Assembly (NCBI GenBank): GCA_032690845.1
Contig: CM064420.1
Location: 62,980,707-63,044,706 of the forward strand
Origin: Eleusine coracana subsp. coracana
Taxonomy: Eukaryota; Streptophyta; Magnoliopsida; Poales; Poaceae
Reading direction: 5' to 3'
Length of the DNA stretch: 64,000 bases
Below, piece by piece: positions 12,212 to 23,600 of the stretch. Numbering within the stretch: position 1 is the first letter of the stretch; each line of letters begins with the position of its first letter. The notes beneath the pieces were generated by a model. That model was not told where the DNA came from. It saw only the letters and a list, made by a program, of their open reading frames with translations, and did not search any database. Made by a program: the position numbers and the translations under genes.

Positions 12212-13700
12212 TTTGACAGTTTCACATATATTCATTTCTCTTGGGAGTAATAAGGAGGCTGCTTTTGTAAATACCAGCTCATCAGGTAAACATATTTTTT
12301 AGCTTGCGGTCCACATGTCATAATGATCCACGTGTTCTGCTTCTCAGCCTTTCTAATTATAATCAGTCTTAAATAAACTTTGTGTCATCTTAACCATTTG
12401 TACATTGCGGGGAAATTCCTTCATGGCCATCAGAAATTTTTTTGATTCCTTATTGACCATAAAAAATTTTGAAGTTCCCTAGTGGTCATTAGATTGAAAT
12501 TTTTTGCCTTATTGGCCATCCTAGTGTTAAATCTGAAAAATAAAAGACACTTTTGCCCCTAACAACAATTTTGTGCAAATGTTCCTTATTAATCATAGAA
12601 TTTCATTAATATAGTTTGTTAATATGAACAAAATATGAGTATGCACTTTTTAAGTTTTATTTAGCAGATATATTATTTTTACTAATGTAAAAAATACATA
12701 TTGTGGCTGTCCAAAATTCAAAAATACGTACTCATGATGTTCAGATTTATAAAGTAAGTATTAACTAATATTGTTTTTTGATTTCATGGTTAATAAGGAC
12801 CATTGGTCACAAAGATGCTACAAAGGGTAAACACGACTTTTCTTCTCCAAGTTTAACTCTATGATGGCCAATAAGGAAAAAATATTTAACTCGATGGCCA
12901 CTAGGGAAATTGAAAAATTTTGATGGCCAATAAGGAAACACAAAATTTTTTGATGGCCATTAAGGAATTTTCTCTTGGTCTTATTGCTAGAACACGCAAA
13001 AATGCAGACACTCTCGAGTGATCTATATGACATTATGTTTTACATTTCATCACCGCGCTATAATCTTAGAGGCAACAAATGAGCCTATAAAATCTGTGCA
13101 AATCTACACAACTGATGTGAATGTAACTTTTAATATTTGACTGTAGTATGGTATTAATTTTAGCTTTACCTTTCATCCTATAATATAATAGTTGGCTGGT
13201 TGCTAACTTTCCTGACCAGTTTGCCCTTATTTCCAGTTAGCAATGACTTTCCTGCTATCTGTCTTACTAGTTGCAGTTATATTTTGTGATTTGCCAATTA
13301 CATCTTCAACCCACTTAGCACTTAAGCTTTATTTTTTGTGGAACAATTCAAGACTCGTTTTTAACAGTGAGGAAAGGAATGAGTTACCCGTGGTTACCAA
13401 CTTTTTGAAGGGTACTGAATGTTCTATAAGGTGCACAAAAAACATTTATAAGGGTACTGCAGTAAGCTAATATTTTGTCACCAGAATACTACAATTGTTG
13501 GGCATGACTCAAGTTTATTGTGTCCGCCTTATAGTTTAAGCTTGTGTGAAGAGCATGAATCTGAGATCTATGGTTGACATTATGTTGCATGTGCAGGTTT
13601 TATGGTGTAGCCTCCTGTGGGCGCATTAAGACAACTCTGAAGCTTATGTGAGATGAGACATCCAACTTTTCAGACAACGTTGTTATGCTGACACTAGTAC
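12212..13700 (+). other. Helicase 3' UTR, possibly with an intron
   Basis: The stop codon is followed by a short leader to 12285, then ATCAG|GTAAAC, a good donor. A good acceptor, GCATGTGCAG, ends at 13596. Together they suggest a 3'-UTR intron of about 1.3 kb that would contain the MITE at 12409-12974. Without transcript data the polyadenylation site and the splice are guesses. The 75-codon frame at 13243-13470 does not look like a gene. Confidence 0.35.
12409..12974. mobile_element. Mutator-type MITE, family A copy 1
   Basis: Long degenerate inverted repeats bound this 0.57-kb AT-rich element. The left arm reads AAATTCCTTCATGGCCATCA and then repeats CCTTATTGACCAT and similar words. The right arm has the same words in reverse complement, ending ATGGCCATTAAGGAATTTTC. 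The interior matches, in reverse orientation, the element at 34481-35021. No target duplication is evident here, so this copy is probably the older one. It lies in the presumed 3' UTR intron of the helicase. Confidence 0.75.
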
Positions 13701-16221
13701 GTATAACTGAAGGCTGAACATCCTGTCACATTTAGGCACAGAGTAGTGTACATTGCTAGGTGCCTGTTCTTTGGCTTATCCTGCCTTTTTATCTTTCTCC
13801 GTTTTGTGTCCTAACTGTTTCTCACAGGACATTTTAACCCTGTTACTTATGTGGGATTGTTGTGGCTATGGGTTCACGCCACTTGTCTGTGTCCGGTGGA
13901 TGGGTTATCACGTGTGAACAATTCAGCCATTGAGCTCGAGTTCTGAATTGTAGTAGTGTCTTCAGGTGTGGGTCTTTAAGTGGATGAGTTTGCCAATAAT
14001 CTGTAGTAAGCTGCGTCATGTTATGCAGTAATGCTTTTGCAGCCATGCCCTCTTGGCGTGCTGAGGTGGTTGTCATTTCGATTCTTCCTCGTTTAGCTGA
14101 GCATGTCAGCCTTTGATACCCATTTCTTCTGCTGAATTCATTTGATGCAGAAGCAACATGTTCGAGTTATGGATGCTAAACTGTTTGTTCCTTCCATTTT
14201 TATGGTGAATGGATCACCCTACGTTGTATCGTGGATTTGCGTTATTTTGTTGATGGTCAATATTAGATGCTCAACTTTTAAGGAGTTCAAACTGGTGGTT
14301 TAATGGTGATTGCTGATTTGTTCAGATGATATTTTATCAGCTTGATTTAACGAGCAATGTGAGCTTCGGTAAACTGGGTCGATGATCCATTTGTCATCAA
14401 CTGTTGTATTGGATCAGGCTGAGCGCTGTTCAGTCCATATACGGCCCACAGTTTTGCAGCCTCCGCTTGCCTTCAAGGAGTGTACATTGATTCACTTTCC
14501 GTAACAGACCGAGCCCTTTTTCTGTTGAACGCTGTTTTGTGAGCTGAGAGTGGAAATGACACTTCGGCTGTGTGACTATCATGCCTTTCTTTAGTCTGGA
14601 GTTGGGCACCATGGGGATGGGTCAAAGTAATGATATATCTAGGAAAATTCAAACGCCTTACTGAATTCCATGCAGCCAAGGAGTAGTGGATGCCTCTGCA
14701 GCGCCTCGCCTGCAAACAGTAGTAGTACTGCGATCTTTCCTCAGCTCTCAAAAGTTGATTTTAGATGTGCGAATAGTTTTCGCTGTCTAAATTTCCTTTT
14801 TAGACTCCAGATAAGTTTATGCGGCCGTCGTTAATTTGACGAGGTTAATATGCATTGGAGAACTATGCCCTATCAAGCTCCAACGTTTCAGTACCATCCA
14901 ATGCAAACGTGGGAGACTCTGAGCTCTCTGGAGCTCCAAGTATTGTGTTCCATTAATATCTGTAATGTCATCGGGAACGTAGTAAAGCTTGTTGCATGAT
15001 TGAACCAGAAAACATAGCAGCACTTGGGCTCGATCATCTGGACCATATATCTATCCTTTTGAGAGAAAGAGCTACAGTGTTTACGCCACAGAGCCTGCTC
15101 ATACACACAGGTACAGCACACGTTGTACCACAAGCACATTTAAATCGAACAGAAGCACGATACGGTACAGTAGAGTACATCATCAGGCAGTCGTAGTATT
15201 ACTTGAAAATTAAAAGAACAGATTTAAAAGCGCAAAGAAAGGAAAGAAGCACGATTCAGATTCACCCCAAACACCTGTCCGGCCTTGCTGCATCAAATCA
15301 TGATGGCGATGCCCCCCCTGCGACTGCCACTGCAGTAGTCTCAGCGAGACAGGAACTCTCTGAAGTCCGCATTTACTCCTCCCTCCGCTTGCTCAAAATC
15401 CGAGCTACACTCGAGGCCAGGGGCCCTCAGTTAGGGCCACTCCATGCCCTTTACGTCCTCATCTCGTCGTCGGCCTTGCTCGCCGCTACTCATTTATTTA
15501 CTCCTCCCTGCGATGCACTGCAGTGCGGTACACCCCACTCATCACCCTCCCTGTGGACGTGCGGCGTCTGCTACGCTCACCCACACCACTGCTCCATACC
15601 CGCACACGCAAAGGAAATGGAGCGAGAAAGAAAAAGACAGATGATCGAGCAGTATGCCAAATCTTAGCCTGCCCGGGGAAAGAAATCTGATGTTTATACA
15701 TTTCTATTTCTCTACAAACAAAATCTAACTATACACTGATTTTGATACAAATGAAATACTGTAGTAGTGGGTTAGGCTTTGCAAGTAGTCTATCCATGCC
15801 AGGAAAGCCCCTTTATCGGAAGCTGAACCCGAGCATCGCATGAGCTGATGGGCATGGCCCGATAAAAACGGAGACCACTGAACCCTCCTCACGCCACCCC
15901 TACGACTCGTCTACTCCGTCGTCCCGTCGCAGGCAGCAGGTGGAAATCTCGGGCATTAAAGCGTGGCCGTGGGATTCTCCTCTCCTCGGCCGCAAACCAA
16001 GCGCTCCTCGTCATCCGCGCCACGTCTCTCTTGTCTCGCCCGAACCCTTTCTTTACCCTTTCACCTCTCACATCAGTGTCGTCACATTTGCGCCAGTTCG
16101 CGCCGCGCGAGCTCGTGATTTCGTGCTCGGCGTCAACGCGTTACTGCCAGTTATTCCAGTGCGTGTCGAGAGGGAGAGTGAAAGAGAAGCGAGCGAGGAG
16201 TAGCAGAGACGCCGGCGGCCG
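13701..16221. other. Intergenic DNA before the MIXTA-like MYB gene
   Basis: I see no gene. Open frames here, including 154 codons at 15203-15667, have no recognisable domain and no coding-like composition. From about 15350 the DNA turns GC- and CT-rich, which fits a promoter and 5' UTR. I could not pick out a convincing TATA box for the MYB gene. Confidence 0.45.
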
Positions 16222-17728
16222 ATGGGGAGGGCGCCGTGCTGCGACAGGAAGCAGGGGCTGAAGAAGGGGCCGTGGACGCCGGAGGAGGACAAGCTCCTCG
16301 TCGACTACATCCAGGCCAACGGCCACGGCAGCTGGCGCCTGCTCCCCAAGCTCGCAGGTACTTACTATGGACTTTCCAAATCATTCGAGGATCGAGTTCT
16401 CTCTTGTTACGTTCTGGCTCGATCTGCAGTCGGTTTCTTCTTCCGCCGCCTTCTGAGCTCTGCCTAGCTCGTCGGCTAGCTATTGGCTACTTTGCGTGCG
16501 AGGCAAATCGTTTGTTTTTATCCCGCCAAATCCTTCGTTGTTTTGGTGCTTTCTTCCTCGTCTAGCTCGATTCCAATTCCAACGCATGGCATTTTGCGTG
16601 GGTGCATGCAGGGCTGAACCGGTGCGGCAAGAGCTGCCGGCTGCGGTGGACGAACTACCTCCGGCCGGACATCAAGCGCGGGCCCTTCACCGCCGAGGAG
16701 CAGAAGTCCATCATCCAGCTCCACGCCATCGTCGGCAACAAGTAAGATCGACCTGACCCGTCCTCATCCTCTTCCGATGCACCAGCACACGTTTTCCGCA
16801 CCCGAGGTTTTGTCATTCGCCTAGCTATAGAGCTTTTACTACTATTACACGGCCAAGCCGCGTACTGCTACTCGCTCGCTGCTGCAGCGCGCCACTGTTG
16901 CAAAGCACCGCCGCATTGAATGATGACGCCGCCTTCGTCCGTCGCATCACACCCAAAAACCGGTCGCCTTGCGCATTCCGGATGTATATATCCCCGTATT
17001 TACTGGACCCTAGTTGTATTTACTCCACAAATAAGTACTACGTCTTGTATTGATTGGCTGGTGCTTATTTGTGGTGGCAACTCCATCCATCCATCAGGTG
17101 GTCCATGATCGCGGCGCAGCTCCCCGGCCGGACGGACAACGAGATCAAGAACTACTGGAACACGCACCTCAAGAAGCAGCTGCGCCGGATGGGCCTGGAC
17201 GATCCCCCGCCGGGCCCGGCCGCCGGCAGCCCGGCCGCGCGCCACATGGCCCAGTGGGAGACGGCCCGGCTCGAGGCCGAGGCGCGCCTCTCCCTCCTCG
17301 CCGCCGCCTCCTCCTCCTCCGGCGCCGCCACGGCCGCCACCACCACCTCCGCCTCCTCGTCCTCCACCCTCGGCGGCGCTGCGGGCGACAAGCCCGCCGA
17401 CATCTACCTCCGCCTGTGGAGCTCCGACATTGGTGATTCCTTCCGCAAGAAGGTGGCCAAGGAGAGGAACGTCGTCAAGAAGAACGACACTACGGCGATC
17501 GTCAAGCAGGAGAGGCAGGCGGCAATAATGCCCGGCGGGGACGACTCCTCGGCTGCGTCCAACGAGATGGAGGTGGCCATGGCGCTCGAGGAGTACCAGA
17601 TGTTCCTCGACATGGCCGGAGAGGAGATGGGGACGACGATGTTCCACGGTCGGTACGGCGACTTTTCGTTCTTACCGCAGCTCGACGTGCTCACGGAGGC
17701 GTCGCCCCTGGCCGTGGCGTTCAAGTGA
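16222..17728 (+). CDS. R2R3-MYB transcription factor, MIXTA-like (subgroup 9 type)
   Basis: Exons are 16222-16357, 16612-16741 and 17098-17728, giving 298 residues. The start MGRAPCCDRK followed by GLKKGPWTPEED is the classic R2R3-MYB N-terminus. Trp residues 18, 38 and 58 mark R2, and F71, W90 and W109 mark R3. NYLRPDIKRG and LPGRTDNEIKNYW are intact, and both introns are in the conserved phases. After the DNA-binding domain, residues 140-153 read AQWETARLEAEARL, the signature of MIXTA/MYB16/MYB106 (subgroup 9) proteins. In other plants these control conical epidermal cells, trichomes and cuticle formation. The remaining C-terminus is Ala/Ser-rich, then carries an acidic segment around EEYQMFLDMAGEEM. 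MYB family membership is certain. The epidermal role is inferred from the motif, and a subgroup-11 relative is a weaker alternative. Confidence 0.93.
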
Positions 17729-19708
17729 GGCGGCAGATCGAGGCAACTAAGCCTACGTGCGCGCGTAGTTACGTGGTAGTGTGACTGGACGGGATGTATC
17801 ACGAAATTTTGGGGTTACAGCTAGCCGAGTGCGGGCTAGGTGATCTTAGACTTATTAACTGGTGTTAATTAGTTGAGGACTTAAGGTAGAACATCATACT
17901 GTGTATTATGGCCTTGATTGGGATGATTCTCTAGGCCTTGTGTGTACTAGAGGTGCTATAATACATCACCTGATGTTTTTTATTGATTCTTTTGTCCTTT
18001 TTTTACATTGTTGAAATAGGCACTCTAGTTTGTGAATGTGATTGTCCCAAAGTCATACTGAGACTCAGATGGCACGGTTTTGATGTTGGTAAAATTTGCT
18101 GAACACTAAAATTAGATTTATTTGCTGCTGGATATGTCTAGCTGTTTCTTAGTATTCTACAACAAATAAAATATATCTCAGTGTCCTATCGCAAATGCCA
18201 CGATCGAAGAGTGTTCGCCAACAAATTTGCTACGATTTGGTAAAATTTTCAGTGACTACACAAATCTTAATTTTTTAGAAGAGTTATGTTGGAAATCTCA
18301 TCTTAATCTTGATTTATCATATATGTGTGTCATCTTATACAATAGTACATTTATTGTTCCAACAAATCGTCCTCTACGTAGGTTTAAGTATCAAGCATGT
18401 TCTGTAGGGCTTTAACTTCTCTAAAACTAGCTCTTGCTCTAACTCTCTGGAAAACAACTTTTTAACTTTTCTGATGGAGCTGAAGCATTTTGACGACGTG
18501 TAAAAAAATCGAAGCATTTTGACCAAAACACATTGCAAAAGACCTTTTCCGGCTCCTAGTTTTTTTATCAAAATAAAAGGATTATAAGAGCTTCTAGTCC
18601 ATAGCCATTTTTTTATGTTTCCAAAAAGGCCGTTTTTATGTTTACCCTTTTTTATAATCATTTTTACCGTTTGGTACGGCTTCAAAGAAGCCGGCGAACA
18701 AGAAGGCGGGAGCCGCTGGAGATTGGACTAGTCAGCTTCACCCAATCCCCAGACGATTGAGATTAAAAAAAAAAAGTAGAAAACATCCATACGCATGTGG
18801 GGGGATGGTCGGGGGAAGTAACCGCTAAAAAAGGGCCATCATCATACGATTCAGTTTTACCCTTCACTGTCACTACTGTTGCACCACGCCTGCATGCTCT
18901 TCGATCAGGGAATTTGATCATATGGCATCGCCCTAGCCCTAGCTAGCGTGCAATACTGCCCAGTACAGTACGTAGTACAACGAAAATGCTGATACTACTA
19001 CAGTATCGACGCGAATATTGCCCGTTAGTGTCTCATGTCTGCACTTCTCTCTAGTCTGTGTATCACCACCTCGCACGTAAGTCAAATTTAGAACCGCGAC
19101 GCACATAATAACGAGCAACACAGGTTTAACTTGTGGAACAATTTCAGAATGGAACACACTACTCGATCGTTACTCGCATGCATGCATACCAAGTGTGTCC
19201 AAACGGGAGCATATGGTAGATAAGGATTCGATCTAGAGGGCTGCATCGTCGCAGCATACATGCACGGCGTGGTGTGGGTCACGACGCCAAGTAGTAACAC
19301 TGACGAGGCAGTTTACTATGGTACTGGTCCAACGTAACATGTGCTGCTGGGGATAGTGCAGGAGGCGCCCAACGATTAAGGATCTGTGCTAGGTCAGGCT
19401 AAAGGGCTCGTACAATCACCTTTTGATTAATTGTTCTACTCGACCACCAATGTATCACCGCATTTTGTTCAGTATCAGAGCAGCCTTTTTAAGTGAGTAA
19501 GATGTGTATACATTTACTACTGTAAATCTAGCTGGCATGTAATTCTTGGTTGTTAAATTTTCCTAGATCAAATACAGACATGCATGCGATTCTTAGTTGT
19601 TAAATTTTCCTAGATTAAATTTGGTCATTCACATACAACAAGTCTTGAGTGGCTACATGAACTACAGGAACAATAAGTTTCATGTGACCAAATTCATAAT
19701 AAAGAAAA

Positions 19709-20072
19709 GAGTAAAATAAACGTACGGTACCTAAACTTGTCTCTAGGTATCATCTAGGTTCCTAAACTCTCAATATGCATATTTAGACCCTTAAACTTGT
19801 TAAAGTGTGTCATCGAAAATACTCCTTGTGCGCCTTCTTTTAGTCATGGTTTCCATCTTATTTTCATATGATTATACATGTCGCAACAAAAAAAGTCTTT
19901 TAGAATGAACTGTGGCATAAGACTATGATTTAGATTTTATATGTGACAATTTGCAATTGTGTATACATTTGTGACAAACTGCTACGATGCCGCCTCAAAT
20001 ATGTATTTTAAAAGTTTAAGGATCTAGATGACATCCTGAGATAAATTTAAGAACCGCTGGTGCACTTTGCTC
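19709..20072. mobile_element. Mutator-type MITE, family B, with 9-bp target duplication
   Basis: The element is 364 bp and is bounded by a perfect 9-bp direct repeat TAAAGAAAA (19700-19708 and 20073-20081). The arms are imperfect inverted repeats of about 75 bases: the left arm contains CTAGGTTCCTAAACT, and the right arm contains AGTTTAAGGATCTAG with ATGACAT beyond. A 9-bp duplication is the Mutator-superfamily hallmark. The interior has no coding capacity. Its clean duplication suggests a fairly recent insertion. Confidence 0.82.
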
Positions 20073-20669
20073 TAAAGAAAACTAGAGGTGCCATCATAGC
20101 AGCTTAACAGCTATAACTACTCCATTCATCCCAATTTACTTACTATTCTTACTTTCTAGTAATAGATTTTTGTCTCTATCGCTCTCCTCTGTCCCTTCGA
20201 ATTTTCTATGCAAATATAATATTATACATCTTTTCCATCCCTCCTTATTTCTGTGACTAAAACTAAAATGATTAAAAATGCAAATTTCGTTACATAATGT
20301 GAGCTTGTAGTTTTGGAGAATCCTTGGTTTAATATTCTAGTATTCTAGAACTTTTAAATTTACTCTTGTGTATAAAACATGTGGGCTCAAAGTCGCAGGG
20401 CCCCCAGAGTGCAGTGGACGACTGTGTTTGACTTGTTTCTATTGAGTAAATGAACGGATAGCTGAGGGGCCAGCCCAAGGGCAGGATTTATTGCCAAGAT
20501 CAGGCAAAAGGCCAAACGAGAGCTGTGAAAAGTTTCCCAACATCTGCGACTGCCCGTGGCTTCATGGCAGCGAAGCAACAGAAGATGCAGCGCGGTCCTC
20601 AGCTCGCTCCTGCGCCAATGCTAATGATTTCATCTCGGAGATATTGAATGCCATGCATGACAAGCTGTT

Positions 20670-21092
20670 TAGCTCATCATTATAGATTGTCACATTATTT
20701 GTCAAACTTTGAAAAATATAATGAATAAATTGTTCATCGTACTCTTTTAGCGAAGCGTGGGCGTGGCAACGAAATATGATCAATAGTGGAAAATATCGGC
20801 GCGTCAAAACTTTTGACAGTTAAAATTTTTGGTGAAGTGCGGCAAAGTAATGAAACAGGTCCTAGATCTTCCTCTCGTTGCCTTCTAGCTCATCATTATA
20901 GATTGTCACATTATTTGTCGAACTTTTGAAAAATATAATGAATAATTTGTTCATCGTACTTTTAACGAAATGTGGCAACGAAATATGATCAATAGTGGAA
21001 AAATATCGGCGCGTCAAAACTTTGACAGTTAAAATTTGGTGAAGTGCGGCAAAGTAATGAAACGGGTCCTAGATCTTCCTCTCGTTGCCTTC
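20670..21092. repeat. Tandem duplication of about 0.21 kb
   Basis: Unit 1 is 20670-20885 and unit 2 is 20886-21092. Both begin TAGCTCATCATTATAG and end CTCTCGTTGCCTTC, and they share nearly every base in between. Differences are a few substitutions and 1-4-base indels, mostly in A or T runs. The units include GGCGCGTCAAAAC and GTGCGGCAAAGTAATGAAAC. I see no coding frame. The source of the unit is unknown. Confidence 0.9.
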
Positions 21093-22327
21093 TTATTTAA
21101 GAAGGGCCTTGAGGAAGCTTTTGTAATTTCCTACCCTTTATTAGATTGACATCAAGTGAGAGTAGTGTATCATCAACACCTTCTGGATTAGAACAAGGCC
21201 GGGAGTAGCAGGCAGATCAGGGGAAGAGGCGGGAGTGGGGCGATGGGGGTAGACCACATGCTCTGTCTTAAAATATCTTTTACTTTAACAACATCCAACT
21301 TGTCTAATAAAATAATTATCACATTCATTTCTGATATATCTTCCTCTCTTTTCAGTAGTACATCTCTATCTCTTTATTTCTTATTTTATGTAAATTCATC
21401 GTTTTTACTTCTTTTTAATTTTCATGATCAAAGTTAAAATATCAATTATTTTAGGTTGAAGGAAGTAGTATTTGAGCATAGCAAAAATCCTTCAAAAAAA
21501 GTATACCAGAGTGTTCTGTTGACAACAACCCATGGTCTTCCAAAATTTTCTGCCGTCCACTTGAGCTTGCGTTGTTCTCTCATCGTCATCGACGACGGAA
21601 TACTGTTATACTGTAACCACGGCAGCAGGCGTAGATCGAGCTTCATCACAGTCCTAACAGCCGTCCTAGAACCAGTAGTAGTAAAATGGTCCAGAATAAT
21701 CGGCATGAAGTGGGCGCCAGGGCCGCGTTACCCTCCCGGTTGCAAACAAACATCAGCTAGCGTCTCACATGACAAGTACTCTATCATGGGAGGCAATGCT
21801 ACAGAGCCGACCTCGTGGCCTCGGGTCCGGCTGGGGAGAGGCCGGGCCGGCGCTGCGGTAGCGGGCCATAAACGCGGCTCTGGGCATCACGCATTGAATG
21901 GTGGTTGAGAGCCACGGCGCGATGATAGGCCATGCATGCTCTTGCGCAGCATCGATCGGAAGAGGAGCAAGGATTGGACGGAACAGCGTGCATGCGAGCG
22001 AGGAGCAAGACATTGCAGCAGAATTCATTGCTTGTGAATGTGCACTGCCTCTGCGGCACACGTCAATATTGAGAAGAAACGCTATAGTGGCCGACTTGAT
22101 TGGACTGGACGGCTGGATCTCGGAGGACTCGACGGCACGGAGCTCGTCGCTCCCCGCGGACGGGGAGGCCACACCCAAACCATCCAATCCAAGAGAATAG
22201 ACTCAAACACATAGTACTAGCTTCCTGGGCACCATATGCAACGGAAACGGGACTAACGTTATCGAATGATCGGTGTGGATGCGAGAGAGCGTGGGGCGCT
22301 TGTGTGTGCCGTACTCTCGCCCCCTCG

Positions 22328-22408
22328 TGCAGGAACTGCAGGCAGCGCAGGTGAATCAATTGCTGCGGCCGGGAAAAGGTCATCGATCGTGCCAGGAGGA
22401 CGAGCGCG
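22328..22408 (+). pseudogene. Possible relic of a MYB R2/R3 exon
   Basis: The stretch containing CTGCAGGCAGCG, GTGAATCAA, CTGCGGCCGGG and CCAGGAGGACGAG aligns base by base with exon 2 of the MYB gene at 2516-2645 (CTGCAGGCTGCG, GTGGATCAA, CTGCGGCCGGGG, CCAGGAGGAGGAG). The spacing is nearly the same (64 against 65 bases), with one gain of 3 and a compensating loss of about 4. The MYB frame is not preserved throughout and no flanking MYB exons are visible. It may be a decayed fragment, or chance similarity in GC-rich DNA. Confidence 0.35.
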
Positions 22409-23289
22409 GGAGGAAAGAGGAAAAGCCTGTGCGATACCGTGTCCCTGCACAAGTGCACAGGATCAGCTCAGAGTGCACTCAATGATAGGCTCGCGAAGGT
22501 GATCCAAATCAGTGCCGGCTGCTGTTTCATCTCATCGACACCCCATCCGGCAAAGGACGGCGCGATTGGTTGTCGCTGATTGATTTGTCTACCGGTACTA
22601 TAAGAGATGTTAAGCGCATTGCTTCTCGTAGAGTGGACATAAATCGACTTACTGTAAACTCCTTTTTTGGGGGGAACGACTTACTGTGAACTTCATCTTC
22701 AATCAGTTGCCCCGTACTACAACCAAAATAAGAACAATCAACAATCCCTCCCAATAATGGACAACAATGATCCCATGCCCATGCATGCGGTGACGAACAC
22801 GCCAAGTCCAGCTACAGTAGCACTGGCGTTTCACTGTAATGGTACATGTTGCATCATGATGCAACCAAGGGAAGGGACAACGTATGTGGTTCTGGAAAGA
22901 CGAATCTTTCTTTTGCTGGTGTCTTTTCCTCCTTAAATACTTATCTACAGTATTTGAAAGACTTCTGATCAGAATTTTGTCCGTTCAACCGTAAGTGTGG
23001 GTGTAAAAAAAGGCAGGTGTATAGTAGAGATAGCAAACTTCTCACAGCAGTTTTTGACCTTACTGTTCAAAGTATAGTAGTAGTAGGAACGAAGTATCGT
23101 AAGCTTCGGCCGACCTACACGACCATACCCATTGGACTTGGACTATAGGGCAAGAATATCGGTGCCTCTATAGGGGCCCATCCTTAAATCCGGGCCGGAC
23201 CAGCTGCGGTTTAGCACGGCCCACCCTACCCGAGATTACGACGTACTCGCAAGTCCCAACCGGTCTCTGCGCACAGACGACAGCGGCGA

Positions 23290-23600
23290 ACCGGCGACCA
23301 GTACTCCGGTCGTCCGAATCGGCCGGAATCGAGTCCCCAACGCTACCAGGCGCCAGCGGCTCCTTCACGGACCTCAAGGATCATCCCTGGCTGAACTCGC
23401 GACTGCTCGTCGCAGTCGTCACGGAGTGGCTACCACAGCTGGGTGGCAGTCTCCCGCCCGCGGAGGTCGCCTCCGTGCTCGACGCGGTGCGCAGGCACGG
23501 CCTCCTCACGGAACGCCTTCCGACGGAAGCTCGCGGAGTCCTGGCGCGCCTCCGTGGACGCGTGGGTCGAGCATGTTGGCGCGCTGTGGAGAGCGACTCG
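23290..23600 (+). pseudogene. Coding-like block, unrecognised, frameshifted and without ATG
   Basis: The third frame (codons starting at multiples of three) is open from 23103 to its stop at 23628-23630. From about 23310 it has strongly GC-ending codons and encodes segments such as DHPWLNSRLLVAVVTEWLPQ and LPPAEVASVLDAVRRHG. Near 23513-23520 the GC-ending pattern jumps to another frame that encodes RKLAESWRASVDAWVEHVGA. Dropping one C there would join the two. A GTATGC donor follows at 23600. No ATG exists in the relevant frames. Possible downstream coding sequence begins after TTCTACAG at 24396. I do not recognise a family. It looks like a gene that has decayed, or that is misassembled. Confidence 0.35.

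Noticed and set aside
13243..13470. 75-codon hydrophobic frame 3' of the helicase
   Set aside because: AT-rich, lies in the presumed 3' UTR intron, and lacks any family feature.
15203..15667. 154-codon open frame upstream of the MIXTA-like MYB
   Set aside because: Low-complexity and CT-rich. It is probably promoter and leader sequence of the MYB gene.
21456..21908. 150-codon open frame in the gene-poor interval
   Set aside because: Mixed AT- and GC-rich halves, no coding-like codon pattern and no similarity I recognise.
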